A DNA stretch of 64,000 nt from Fluviicola sp. (GTDB lineage Bacteria; Bacteroidota; Bacteroidia; Flavobacteriales_D; Crocinitomicaceae): the NCBI GenBank assembly GCA_002734085.1, contig NVXV01000017.1, positions 16,147 through 80,146 of the forward strand, read 5' to 3'. Below the pieces are notes generated by a model. That model searched no databases. It saw only the letters and a program-made list of their open reading frames with translations, and was not told the DNA's origin. Within the stretch, counting starts at the first letter, position 1, and the number at the start of each line of letters is the position of its first letter. A program made the translations under genes and the position numbers. This document shows positions 8,777 through 17,524 of the stretch, one piece after another.

Positions 8777-9932
8777 TGGTGTTGAATTTTTGAAAAATGA
8801 CAGCGGTATTACTTCCTCCAAATCCAGAAGCTGTTTTTAGCACTGTATGGATTGATTTTGATTGTGTTTGAGCGCTAATATTTAATGGAAGAGTAACACC
8901 CATCTCGTCAAATCCAAAGGAAGGAGGTATTTTGTTTTCGTCAGCTGAAGCAAGCGAAATGACTGTTTCCAATAATCCTGCAGCTCCCAATGTATGACCA
9001 AAAAAACCCTTAAGACTAAAAAGAGGAGTTTGTGCAAGATCAGCGCGACTAAAAGCTTGTGCCTCCATTTCATCATTGTAGTTTGTAGCCGTACCGTGAG
9101 AAGAAATCATATCAATATCTTTTGGTTTCACTCCCGCTTCTTTGATTGCTTTTTGAACACTTTGAAATAATCCTTCACCTGTTCGGGATGGACCAGAAAT
9201 GTGATTTGCATCGTTAATCGAGCTCTCTCCTGTAATTTTATAACTATTTGAAGTTAAAAGTGATTTGTCTTTTGTAACAAACATCGCTGCTGCTGCTTCT
9301 CCAAGTGTAATTCCATCTCTGTTTTTAGAGTAAGGTTTACACGGTTTTGGACTAACGGCTTGAAAAGACTGGAATCCAGAAAATACGAATTTTGAAAACA
9401 AATCGGCTCCTACAACTACAATATGGTCATATTTGTCAGTTTGAATCAGTCTTTTTGCTACAGAAACTGCCATGATTCCTGATACACAAGCGTTGGATAA
9501 AACAATAGGCTGTGTTTTTATATCCATTGCTTTACTGATTTTACTTGCTGTGTTGTGCAAATAATAATTTTCAATTTCAGCATTGTCAAGCGCATCTATA
9601 TTTCCTTTTGTAGTTGAAAATATAATTCCGCATCTTTTACTGAATACGTGACTGTATTTGGTGACAATGCCGTTCAATACAATCAAAATCATTTTTTCCA
9701 GCTTCGAAAAAGGACCTTCGTAGTTTAACTTTGAAAATTCTTTTTCAATTACTGTTTCACTAATAATAGCACCATAGAATGGAGATTCACTTAAATCAGA
9801 ATTGCTATGTTTTTCAATGGCTAAATTACCTTTGTCGATTGCGACTAAATTTTCAGATACATTGCTCCCGGCTGGAGATAGACAATTTCCAGAGGTCGCA
9901 TAAACTGATATATTAGAAAAATCCTGATCCAT
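8769..9932 (-). CDS. Beta-ketoacyl-ACP synthase (second active KS)
   Basis: The product has 387 residues with NACVSG (Cys149), SSHGTATNYN (His279) and FFGHTLGAAG (His313), so the catalytic triad is complete. It is a second active FabF-type synthase in the cluster, distinct from the gene at 6700-7905. It could start the aryl polyene chain or make the fatty acyl precursors of the dialkylresorcinol. It overlaps the thioesterase gene by a single base and the short KS-like gene by 8 bp, so it is inside the operon. Confidence 0.87.
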   Translation of the reverse strand: MDQDFSNISVYATSGNCLSPAGSNVSENLVAIDKGNLAIEKHSNSDLSESPFYGAIISETVIEKEFSKLNYEGPFSKLEKMILIVLNGIVTKYSHVFSKRCGIIFSTTKGNIDALDNAEIENYYLHNTASKISKAMDIKTQPIVLSNACVSGIMAVSVAKRLIQTDKYDHIVVVGADLFSKFVFSGFQSFQAVSPKPCKPYSKNRDGITLGEAAAAMFVTKDKSLLTSNSYKITGESSINDANHISGPSRTGEGLFQSVQKAIKEAGVKPKDIDMISSHGTATNYNDEMEAQAFSRADLAQTPLFSLKGFFGHTLGAAGLLETVISLASADENKIPPSFGFDEMGVTLPLNISAQTQSKSIHTVLKTASGFGGSNTAVIFQKFNTNE

Positions 9933-10378
9933 TAATTGAATTTTACTTTTTCCTTCCAGTTTTGGTAAAATTCTGGTGGATAAAGAGATAATTCACCATT
10001 TACATTAACAAAAGCTTGAATAGTTTCTCCAGTACAAACCAATTCTTTATGTTGATTGTAAATTTCATAATGGAAAATCATTTTAGCGGCTGGCGTATCT
10101 AAAATCTTAGTTTCCACAGTAAACGTGTCTCCATATTTTAAAGGAAGCTTATGGTCACAACTTGATTTTACAATGGGTGTTGAGAAGTCGTTCTCGTGAA
10201 TATCCAAATAACTTATCCCGTGTTTCCTTCCAAATTCTTCTCTACCTTCTTCAAAGTAAGCTATATAGTTTCCGTGCCACACAATACCAAGCGGATCTGC
10301 ATCATTAAACTTAACCCTTCCTTCATAAACAGTAGTAAGATGTGAAACTTCGTTATACTTGGTTCGTTTTTTTCTCAT
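9932..10378 (-). CDS. Acyl-CoA thioesterase (4-hydroxybenzoyl-CoA thioesterase-type hotdog)
   Basis: About 148 residues from the ATG at 10378. A TTG at 10390 would add four residues and is less likely. The motif KFNDADPLGIVWHGNYIAY is the hallmark of the YbgC / 4-hydroxybenzoyl-CoA thioesterase hotdog family, with the catalytic Asp in DADPLG. In a pigment locus it may release a misprimed or finished acyl chain, or act as a dehydratase-like hotdog. It overlaps the ABC permease gene by 26 bp and the following ketosynthase by one base. Confidence 0.82.
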   Translation of the reverse strand: MRKKRTKYNEVSHLTTVYEGRVKFNDADPLGIVWHGNYIAYFEEGREEFGRKHGISYLDIHENDFSTPIVKSSCDHKLPLKYGDTFTVETKILDTPAAKMIFHYEIYNQHKELVCTGETIQAFVNVNGELSLYPPEFYQNWKEKVKFN

Positions 10379-11630
10379 AAGCCACTGCAATAGTAATATT
10401 AATTATAAAGAAAGTCAATAATAATAGCAAGTTTGGAACAAGAGCAAATAAGCCAACATCTCTTAATAAAACATCGTAAAAACCTTCTAATCCCCAATTC
10501 ATCGGAGATATTTTAGCCATCATTTGCATTGATTCAGGCATGGCGAAAACAGGGAACCATAATCCACCGACTGCGGCTAATATTACAACAGATGTAGCGC
10601 CAAATGGAGCAGCTTGTTCGTGTGTTTTAGCGATAGTACCAATCAATACTCCAAAACCAATTGCGGCTAATCCTGCGAAGAGTGCAACAATACTCATATT
10701 GAAAAGTTTTCCATCAATGTTTAAATTGGGTAATCCCATAGCAGGGAAGAGGTATATTCCCACCAACAACATGAGGAAAAACTGAATCATACAAACTACT
10801 AGATATACAATGATTTTACTCATCATTAATTGAAATTTAGAAATTGGCAAAGTTCTCAACCGAATATATGTTCCTTGATTTTTTTCTTTTACTAAATTGA
10901 TAGAAAGCGGTATAACAATAAAAAAGATGGCAAATAATGTCCATGAAGGAAGGTTGTGCTCAACAGCATTCGGTTTTACTCCGCCTTTGTCTAGATTGAT
11001 AGATGTTTCTGTGAACTTAATTAAGTTTTCGCTTCCAAAGAAGTCAATGTTTGCTCCGAGTTCTTTTTCGAATGATTTGTAAATGGTGTTTTTTTCAAGT
11101 TCTGAAACCATTCCTTCAATGCTTCTTTTGATATTTGAAGTAAAAGATTCTCGTAATGCAGGGTCAAAATAGATCTTAACTTCTTTTGCCTTTTCCGAAG
11201 AAGCAAGCGGTACGGTTTCATTTTCTGAAGGCATAACTTGATTCAGTAGATTCTCAACTTGTTTGTTGGTTTGTTCATCTATGAATTCAGAAAACGATTC
11301 AGGGATAACGATAAGAATTTTGTAATCGCCACTTTTAATCAAAGCGCGTCCTTGTTCTTCCGTTAACTTTTTATCTTCTAAGGATGTAATAATTTGATAA
11401 TTGCCATTACTTTTTAAGTCAGAAATGATATTACTGGATAGTTCACCATCGTCGTTATTTGCAAGTAGTATAGGTAATTGTATATTGTTTTGTCCTTCCT
11501 CTACGCTATTCTGAATGGAGGTAATTGTTATAATTAAAACAACAGGCATTAAAAAGATAATCGCAAAACCAACGATATCTCTTTTGAGCAGACGAAGCTC
11601 TTTTAATATGGCATGAAAAATCTTAAACAT
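10353..11630 (-). CDS. ABC-2 type transporter permease
   Basis: The 425-residue product has an N-terminal membrane helix (about 18-40), a long extracytoplasmic domain and about five further helices from residue 225 to the end. That is the ABC-2 exporter architecture. The charged stretch VKEKNQGTYIRLRTLPIS before the second helix is the usual cytoplasmic coupling region. Its ATPase partner is encoded directly upstream with an 8-bp overlap. Within the pigment locus it is a good candidate for exporting the pigment or an intermediate, though the cargo is inferred. Confidence 0.85.
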   Translation of the reverse strand: MFKIFHAILKELRLLKRDIVGFAIIFLMPVVLIITITSIQNSVEEGQNNIQLPILLANNDDGELSSNIISDLKSNGNYQIITSLEDKKLTEEQGRALIKSGDYKILIVIPESFSEFIDEQTNKQVENLLNQVMPSENETVPLASSEKAKEVKIYFDPALRESFTSNIKRSIEGMVSELEKNTIYKSFEKELGANIDFFGSENLIKFTETSINLDKGGVKPNAVEHNLPSWTLFAIFFIVIPLSINLVKEKNQGTYIRLRTLPISKFQLMMSKIIVYLVVCMIQFFLMLLVGIYLFPAMGLPNLNIDGKLFNMSIVALFAGLAAIGFGVLIGTIAKTHEQAAPFGATSVVILAAVGGLWFPVFAMPESMQMMAKISPMNWGLEGFYDVLLRDVGLFALVPNLLLLLTFFIINITIAVAYEKKTNQV

Positions 11631-12378
11631 GATCTCTTAACTCTTTACCGGTTGTGTCTATAAATATCTCTTCAAGTGTTTTTACTTTTCCATCTTTAAT
11701 CAGTACTTCTTGAGTCGGACCTTGGACTTTGATTTTTCCATTGTCGATAATTGCGACGTTTGTGCAAAAGGATTGGGCTTCACTGAGTAAATGAGAAGAG
11801 TAGATAATTGTTGTGCCTTCCTTGTTCAAATGATTCAGGAAATTAATTATCGCATGTTTGGATTGGACATCAACTCCCACTGTAGGTTCATCGAGAAACA
11901 AGATTTTAGGACTATGTAAAACTCCCGCTAATAAATTGATTCGTCGCTTCATTCCGCCAGAAAAAGTGTCAATTCTACGATTGATAAATTTTTCTAACCC
12001 CATTTTGGAAATACCTTCTTCTATCTTTTTAGCTAACTCCTCTTTTTTTATCCCATACATACTACCAAAAAACTCGAGGTTTTCTCGGGCAGTTAATTTT
12101 GGATAGAGAGCATATTCTTGAGGCACAGCTCCAATAATTTGTTTTAATTTGTTTGAATTTTTTGAAAAATTTAATCCATCTATCGTAAAAGAGCCATTAT
12201 TAGGTTTGATTAGTCCCGTGAGAATTGAAATTAATGTTGTTTTACCCGCACCGTTTGGTCCTAAAAGTCCGAGAATCTCTCCTTTTTTAACGGAAAGACT
12301 CAAGCCGTCCAAAGCCATGAAGTCGGTCCCTTTGTATTTTTTCGAAATTCCTTTTACTTCAATGATATTGTCCATCAC
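11623..12378 (-). CDS. ABC transporter ATP-binding protein
   Basis: The 251-residue product has Walker A GPNGAGKTT near residue 40, signature FSGGMKRR near 143, Walker B ILFLDEPTVGVD, and the switch histidine in SSHLL, so it should be a working ATPase. It pairs with the ABC-2 permease that follows (8-bp overlap). The coding sequence abuts the upstream BtrH-like gene. A second ATG one codon downstream (12375) is an alternative start. Confidence 0.9.
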   Translation of the reverse strand: MMDNIIEVKGISKKYKGTDFMALDGLSLSVKKGEILGLLGPNGAGKTTLISILTGLIKPNNGSFTIDGLNFSKNSNKLKQIIGAVPQEYALYPKLTARENLEFFGSMYGIKKEELAKKIEEGISKMGLEKFINRRIDTFSGGMKRRINLLAGVLHSPKILFLDEPTVGVDVQSKHAIINFLNHLNKEGTTIIYSSHLLSEAQSFCTNVAIIDNGKIKVQGPTQEVLIKDGKVKTLEEIFIDTTGKELRDHV

Positions 12379-13377
12379 TTATAATGACTTTTTAAGATCT
12401 GTGAAAAGTTTTCGCTCTTTATCGGAAATATCAATCATCATTTCTGATAATTGTTGATAAGCATTATCATCTTTCACTCTTTCCTTACAAACTCGTGAAG
12501 CATGTAATGCGAAATCTCGCCAATCATCACCAATTTCAGTCATGTTTTGAGATAAATCATTGAGTGATGGGTTTCCTAAGATAGTTGCTGCTTCTTGCAA
12601 AAATGCAGCATAAATAAATCGAAAACCACCACCTCCAGTTCCAATTTCTTCTTGCATCCGAATGATTTGTGCTAAATAGTGATTAGCCTTTTTAATACCC
12701 ACTTTTTTTGGCCATTTCGCTACTTTTTTACCAACGAATTTAATACCATTAACACCAACGAGTGGAACTGGTGCTAACATATCTTTTGTCGTTTTTTTTA
12801 TGCCTGAAAGAACTGCTTTTTCAATATTAACTTCTGTAGGAACTGAAGTGGGATAATACATATGACCTTTGGGTGCGAAAGCACCTTTAGCGAATCGTAC
12901 TTTAGCGAGTTCTTTTTTAGTAAGCACAGAGGTAGTTTCCATCACAGGATCACTGATGAGGTAGTTATCTCCTTCCTTCCCGTAAACAACAAGGTTGTGC
13001 GCATTAAAATGAAATCTATATTCATCTGGAAAATAAGGTAAATGATAAACGCCTACTTGAAGGCCAGAAGGAATTCCCAAGTCAAGGTTTCTGTCTAAAG
13101 CGGCAAACGCTTTTTCTTCATTCGAAAAACGTTCTCTTTTAATCTTAATATTTAATTGCTTTGCAGCTCTGGAAAATATGATCCCAGGCATAGGGCGATA
13201 ACTTATTGCTGGTGCATGATTTACTTTGAGAAAAGGAATGTACACGTAAAAGATACCCGATCCAATTCCGAAAACTAAAGGTTCACTGATGTCTAAACCA
13301 TTAAATTTTAAAACATTCGAGGCAACTCCGTTTTCGCAATGCGCGGACTGGTGATGCTGAAATTCAACTATTTTCAT
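12379..13377 (-). CDS. BtrH-like (BtrH N-terminal domain) putative acyltransferase
   Basis: The product has 332 residues. The N-terminal HHQSAHCENGVASN places a cysteine at position 14 at the start of a helix. Later FNAHNLVVYG supplies a histidine and LISDPV an aspartate, a Cys-His-Asp arrangement like that of BtrH, the butirosin enzyme that moves an acyl group from an ACP to an acceptor. The C-terminal half (about 150-330) is helical and matches the domain that usually follows BtrH-N. In this locus it is a natural candidate for transferring the aryl polyene from ACP to the resorcinol. That role is a hypothesis. It overlaps the upstream small ORF by 14 bp. Confidence 0.72.
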   Translation of the reverse strand: MKIVEFQHHQSAHCENGVASNVLKFNGLDISEPLVFGIGSGIFYVYIPFLKVNHAPAISYRPMPGIIFSRAAKQLNIKIKRERFSNEEKAFAALDRNLDLGIPSGLQVGVYHLPYFPDEYRFHFNAHNLVVYGKEGDNYLISDPVMETTSVLTKKELAKVRFAKGAFAPKGHMYYPTSVPTEVNIEKAVLSGIKKTTKDMLAPVPLVGVNGIKFVGKKVAKWPKKVGIKKANHYLAQIIRMQEEIGTGGGGFRFIYAAFLQEAATILGNPSLNDLSQNMTEIGDDWRDFALHASRVCKERVKDDNAYQQLSEMMIDISDKERKLFTDLKKSL

Positions 13378-13771
13378 TAAAGTCTTTTAATTCGTTTACT
13401 TCTATTTCGAACACTTCAGCATATTTTTTGATTACGGTGTCGTTCAGTTTTTTAAAAACTTTTGGTTTTGCGTGGCGTTTTACTATCCATTTCCGTTTTC
13501 CCATGTAACTGGCAAGAATACTCCAATCCATACGAGAAAGCTCCATAAAATAGACAATCGGACTTTTTTTACCTTCTAACACTAACTTTTTAGCATTTTC
13601 AATGCGTTCATTCAAGTCCTCCATGGTAACTTCTAGCGCTATCGTTTTTGGTTTCCACCCAGAGCTTAAAGCTGTAGAGTACTCTCCATTTTCGTCAACA
13701 GCATAACACATCTCTTTCATGTCTTTTGAAGAAAGCGAACTCTCGTCTTGAGGTATGGAATCTTTTTTCAT
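13364..13771 (-). CDS. Conserved-looking hypothetical protein of the pigment locus
   Basis: The 135-residue product has no signal peptide or membrane segment and is rich in Lys and Glu. The C-terminal part (KLNDTVIKKYAEVFEIEV) could form helices similar to the end of a small helix-turn-helix domain, but I cannot assign a family. It overlaps the BtrH-like gene by 14 bp and is first in this sub-operon, with a 105-bp gap upstream at 13772-13876. Translational coupling with the BtrH-like gene suggests they act together. Confidence 0.6.
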   Translation of the reverse strand: MKKDSIPQDESSLSSKDMKEMCYAVDENGEYSTALSSGWKPKTIALEVTMEDLNERIENAKKLVLEGKKSPIVYFMELSRMDWSILASYMGKRKWIVKRHAKPKVFKKLNDTVIKKYAEVFEIEVNELKDFNENS

Positions 13772-13876
13772 TTTGATTAACCAATAGTTAAGTACAAATA
13801 TAATATTGATTACTTAAAAAGGCGAAGAAGTTGGGAGGAGATATAATTGGTACTGAGAATTATCGACAAAAGGAAT

Positions 13877-14317
13877 TTAAACGTGAATAATTAAATTAAA
13901 ACTACTCTCTGCAATTTTGACATCATCACAATAGGTTTCGCAAATCATGTCACAATTAAAAATATCACCTACTGGGTGACTTGAAATTAATCTACCATGA
14001 GTGGTTAAGGTTTTGTTTAATAAAGGCAAGTTAAAAATCTCAACACTTTTGATTTTACTAATATATCCTTGAATCGAATAATTCTCGTCTCCTTCATTTT
14101 GATCAAAATAAGGTCTTCCAATTATACCAGAACTTGTTTGAGCTGCGTTTTCAATAATTCCAATTTCGCTCAATGCACCATTTTCTAAGAAAATATTATC
14201 TTCCAGTATTTCTAGCGTGGTTGTAATCTCTTCGTCATTAAGACATGTTATTTCGTCAACCATTAACATTGGTTTTCTGTGCGGTAAAAACCGTCTTATA
14301 TCAATGGGGAAATCCAT
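13877..14317 (-). CDS. Hotdog 3-hydroxyacyl-ACP dehydratase-like protein (1)
   Basis: The product has 146 residues. FLPHRKPMLMVDEI near the start and GIIENAAQTSS in the middle are the FabZ/FabA-like hotdog signature. The short loop that carries the catalytic His of FabZ (HFPG) instead reads FLENGAL, so the mechanism may differ from FabZ. This is the pattern I associate with ApeI/ApeP-type proteins of aryl polyene clusters. It is expected to dehydrate the beta-hydroxyacyl-ACP so that a conjugated polyene forms. A paralogue lies 69 bp upstream. Confidence 0.75.
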   Translation of the reverse strand: MDFPIDIRRFLPHRKPMLMVDEITCLNDEEITTTLEILEDNIFLENGALSEIGIIENAAQTSSGIIGRPYFDQNEGDENYSIQGYISKIKSVEIFNLPLLNKTLTTHGRLISSHPVGDIFNCDMICETYCDDVKIAESSFNLIIHV

Positions 14318-14386
14318 GATGCTAAAATAGCAAATTTTAATTTTTGTAATTTGAAATACAGATAGTATTTTTCAAAATGTAAATAT

Positions 14387-14812
14387 CTATTCAGCCAAAA
14401 CAGTTTTAAGTTGTGCTGAGATAATTGGTTTGTCGTCACAGGTAACGGTTGCATCGACTAGAGTGACACCCATAAATTCCTGTAATACTTTAACATCTGT
14501 TTTAATTATTTCACCAACCTTAGGCAGTGATATCAATTTTACATTTTTTATTGAGCCAATATATCCTGTTGGTGCTTTTTTATTCTTAAGGAAGAAATCA
14601 TAATTCGTATGTAAAGCTATGGATTGAGCCATGTTTTCAATTAAACCAGACTCATTGAACTCATCATTTTCAACAAATAGATTGTCAGATAAGATTTCAA
14701 ATCCAGTCGTTATTGAGGTTTCCTTAAAATCATACAAAAAACTAACCATAACAAATGGCTTTTTCTGTGGAAGTAACTCTTCAACTTTACTTTTTGTAAT
14801 TATTGTATCCAT
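14387..14812 (-). CDS. Hotdog 3-hydroxyacyl-ACP dehydratase-like protein (2)
   Basis: The 141-residue product is a clear paralogue of the gene at 13877-14317: LLPQKKPFVMVSFL, LFVENDEFNESG and GLIENMAQSIA line up in order. It also lacks a HFPG histidine. Having two such proteins is usual for aryl polyene systems, where one may work as dehydratase and one as partner or thioesterase. It lies 16 bp downstream of darB on the same strand. Confidence 0.75.
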   Translation of the reverse strand: MDTIITKSKVEELLPQKKPFVMVSFLYDFKETSITTGFEILSDNLFVENDEFNESGLIENMAQSIALHTNYDFFLKNKKAPTGYIGSIKNVKLISLPKVGEIIKTDVKVLQEFMGVTLVDATVTCDDKPIISAQLKTVLAE

Positions 14813-14828
14813 AGTCTGACTAATATAA

Positions 14829-15971
14829 TTATTCTACCGTAAGTAGTGCATAAGCAAAGTTGAATCTTCCGCTTTCAGGAACTGAAAGTAAGATTTTTTC
14901 TCCTTTCTTAATATCTTTTTTGTTCATCAATTCTTCTAACATAAGATAAATAGAACCAGCACCAACGTTTCCAACTCTGTCTAAGTTTGTAAACAGTTTG
15001 TCTTCGGAAATGTTCACGCCTTGTTCCTGTAATCCAACTAATAATTTATCTCTGAAATAAAATGAGGAAATATGAGGTAAGAAATGGTCTATTTCTTCAG
15101 CATTCAAATTGTTTTTTTCAATCGCAGCTTTTAAACTTTGAACTCCCTTTTCAATGATGTGCTTGTCTAAAAGTTTGACATCTTGTTTTATTGAAAAGAT
15201 AGATTGTTCTCCCCACTCCTTTGAAGAGTAGTGGCTCCATGAGTTTAACGTACCATCTTCAAGTTTGTCGGCTGCAGCGTACATACATACATCTAGTTTA
15301 CCTGCAAATGACATTGATTCCATCCATTCAATTTTTAAATTGAATTTGCTGTTTTTATTCGGTTCGTTTTCTAAAAGAAAGGCACCAGATCCATCTGATA
15401 ACATCCATCTTAAAAATTCTTTCTCAAATGCAAGTACCGGCTTTTCGTTTAGTTTACGAACTGTTTCTAGCTCATTTTCAAATTTATTCGAATACAACCA
15501 CGTTGAGATTCTTTCAGAACCAGCTGCTACGGCATTTTTAGTCATATTTGATTTGACAGACATATAGGCATATTTTAATGCACTCATTCCAGCACTACAT
15601 ATTCCAGCAGAAGAATTTATTTCTATAGGTCGACTTTTCATTAAACCGTGAACCATTGCAGCATGAGATGGCATATTTTGATCGGGAGATGATGTACCAA
15701 CAGATAGCAACTCAATATCATCCATCTTAAAGTTTTCATCAGTTAATCCCTTGATTGCTTCAAAAGTAACTTCTGCGTTCGAATGAGTGATATTACCATT
15801 TTTATCAATAGCATAATGGCGATTTAGAATTCCGTTATTTCTAAGAATTATAGCCTTTACTTTTGAAGATCCTTCCAGAATACCTAGCACTTCACCCATT
15901 TCTTCATTTGATATGGGTTCATTCGGTAAAAACTTGGCTGATTTGGTTATATATACGTTCTTCATACTCAT
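14829..15971 (-). CDS. darB: DarB, ketoacyl synthase III-type enzyme of dialkylresorcinol synthesis
   Basis: The 380-residue product has the KAS III fold: SAGICSAGMSAL with the nucleophile Cys125, FLPHISSFYF with the catalytic His, and GNVGAGSIYLM with the catalytic Asn. DarB condenses a beta-ketoacyl and an alpha-enoyl-type chain in dialkylresorcinol formation, giving the non-polyene half of flexirubin. Its stop/start junction with the darA gene shares one base, so the pair is translationally coupled. The assignment rests on this pairing plus the KAS III motifs. Confidence 0.85.
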   Translation of the reverse strand: MSMKNVYITKSAKFLPNEPISNEEMGEVLGILEGSSKVKAIILRNNGILNRHYAIDKNGNITHSNAEVTFEAIKGLTDENFKMDDIELLSVGTSSPDQNMPSHAAMVHGLMKSRPIEINSSAGICSAGMSALKYAYMSVKSNMTKNAVAAGSERISTWLYSNKFENELETVRKLNEKPVLAFEKEFLRWMLSDGSGAFLLENEPNKNSKFNLKIEWMESMSFAGKLDVCMYAAADKLEDGTLNSWSHYSSKEWGEQSIFSIKQDVKLLDKHIIEKGVQSLKAAIEKNNLNAEEIDHFLPHISSFYFRDKLLVGLQEQGVNISEDKLFTNLDRVGNVGAGSIYLMLEELMNKKDIKKGEKILLSVPESGRFNFAYALLTVE

Positions 15972-16876
15972 TATTCAATTCCTCGGTAATAGTTCATTTC
16001 GCGATCAATTTTTCTTTTCTTAATAGGATAAGTTATTAAAAATAATAGAAATACTATAGGCGAAATGATCCAAATTGCTAGCCAAAGATAAATTTTAAAA
16101 AGAAATAATTTAAAAGATCGATTTTTATTTTTTGATAAGACAAATTTTGACCAAAGTGAAAACATTTTGTTTGCCTTTTGATCCATTAATACAAGAAATG
16201 GTTTTGTTAAAACACCACCTGCGTTATAAAGTTCATTTGGAAGGTCTTTAAAATCATCTTTTTCGATCTTATTTAAGATAATCTCTCCAAATTTTGAGGC
16301 AGCATCAATATCTCTCTGCGCAACGCCAGGCTTTGGGAAAATTCCGTAAAGTTTGGTTTTCTTTCCACTAAACATCCAATGAACAATTGTAATAACACTT
16401 ACATGGTTGATATGTCTATCTACAAAAGAAACGTTTCCTACTAGATTTCCATTAGCTTGGGCAATTAGTTTTTTTACTTTTTCATGAGACATCACCCACA
16501 TGTTGCGGCAACCGATAACAGTTATAATTGGTGTGTCACCCATGATTTTTTTTGCATAAGAGCTCTTTAAAAAAGAGTTGATCGGGATAGACGGGCTTAA
16601 AAACCAAACCTGATAAGAAAAAATAATAAGGTCGTATTTCTTATCTAAAATGTCTTTTGGTGGAGGAATAATATCTACAGGGATCTGCTGAAAAGACTCT
16701 GGGAAAGCGTCGTAAAAACTCTTTCCACTCCAGGGGAAGGGGAAAGGATTCTCTGGCTGAATATTGTAATAGTCTATTTCACAATAGTCTGATTCTTTGA
16801 TGGGTGCAATTAAGTTGTTTGAAATTTCCTTAAGTTGACCACTTTGAGAATAATATATTACGAGTATCTTTTTCAC
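15971..16876 (-). CDS. darA: DarA, dialkylresorcinol condensing/aromatising enzyme
   Basis: The product has 301 residues. It opens with a flavodoxin-like strand and loop (ILVIYYSQSGQLKEI) and contains IFSYQVWFLSPSIPINSF, GCRNMWVMSHEKVKKL and GIFPKPGVAQRDID, the sequence I recognise from flavobacterial DarA. A hydrophobic stretch near residues 262-287 suggests membrane association at the C-terminus. DarA works with DarB to cyclise and aromatise the condensed chain to a 2,5-dialkylresorcinol. An 84-bp gap separates it from the phosphopantetheinyl transferase, so it may be the first gene of its own transcript. Confidence 0.85.
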   Translation of the reverse strand: MKKILVIYYSQSGQLKEISNNLIAPIKESDYCEIDYYNIQPENPFPFPWSGKSFYDAFPESFQQIPVDIIPPPKDILDKKYDLIIFSYQVWFLSPSIPINSFLKSSYAKKIMGDTPIITVIGCRNMWVMSHEKVKKLIAQANGNLVGNVSFVDRHINHVSVITIVHWMFSGKKTKLYGIFPKPGVAQRDIDAASKFGEIILNKIEKDDFKDLPNELYNAGGVLTKPFLVLMDQKANKMFSLWSKFVLSKNKNRSFKLFLFKIYLWLAIWIISPIVFLLFLITYPIKKRKIDREMNYYRGIE

Positions 16877-16960
16877 AATCTATAATAGCCCCATTTCAAA
16901 TAATTTTCATCAAATAAGGGAGTGCAAAGGTAGTGATTTTTATATCAAAACTATCAATTC

Positions 16961-17524
16961 TTATGTCCAGGTAAGGAGGTGATTTTCAAATATTAAATAA
17001 TTCAACAGAAAGTCAGCATGTGCATAATTAAGCGCAATACTTTTATCCGACTCATCTATTTTTTTGATAGAAACCTCATTCTTTAAGTCTGGAATTTCAC
17101 CGGAATGCATTTTATAAAATGCTTCTTTGGCTGTCCAAATTAGGTGCAAGTTTATTTTGCTCAACTCTATACTTGACTCCTCAGCTTCATTAACAAAATA
17201 GTGTTTTCCTTTTGCTAACGAGCTTTTGAATACCTGGATGTCAACACCGACAGGCTTGTTTGACAGATAGATTGCATAGTGACCACCATAATGTGAAATT
17301 GAGATGTGGGTGTAGATTGAATTTGAAGTAAAGGGTGCGCCATTCGATTTATATTCTAATATTAAACCCGCGTCAATCGAAGTAAGCATTTCATGAACTT
17401 CTTGCCTTTCAATCTCTTTCTTTTTTAAGCCATTCCCTGTTTTCTCAAAGTGACTTTCATCTTTCCAGGCAATAAGTTTTGAACTTGAGTTGTTCACTAA
17501 GTATTTTAGATTTTGACTCTTCAT
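16961..17524 (-). CDS. 4'-phosphopantetheinyl transferase superfamily protein
   Basis: The product has 187 residues. The two family motifs are present: VGVDIQVF near residue 93 (Mg-binding Asp) and WTAKEAFYK near 130 (Glu and Lys). The enzyme moves the phosphopantetheine arm of CoA onto the serine of a carrier protein, and the obvious client is the ACP at 7912-8181. The gene abuts the transporter gene upstream (stop/start at 17524/17525), so it may share its promoter rather than that of darA. Confidence 0.88.
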   Translation of the reverse strand: MKSQNLKYLVNNSSSKLIAWKDESHFEKTGNGLKKKEIERQEVHEMLTSIDAGLILEYKSNGAPFTSNSIYTHISISHYGGHYAIYLSNKPVGVDIQVFKSSLAKGKHYFVNEAEESSIELSKINLHLIWTAKEAFYKMHSGEIPDLKNEVSIKKIDESDKSIALNYAHADFLLNYLIFENHLLTWT

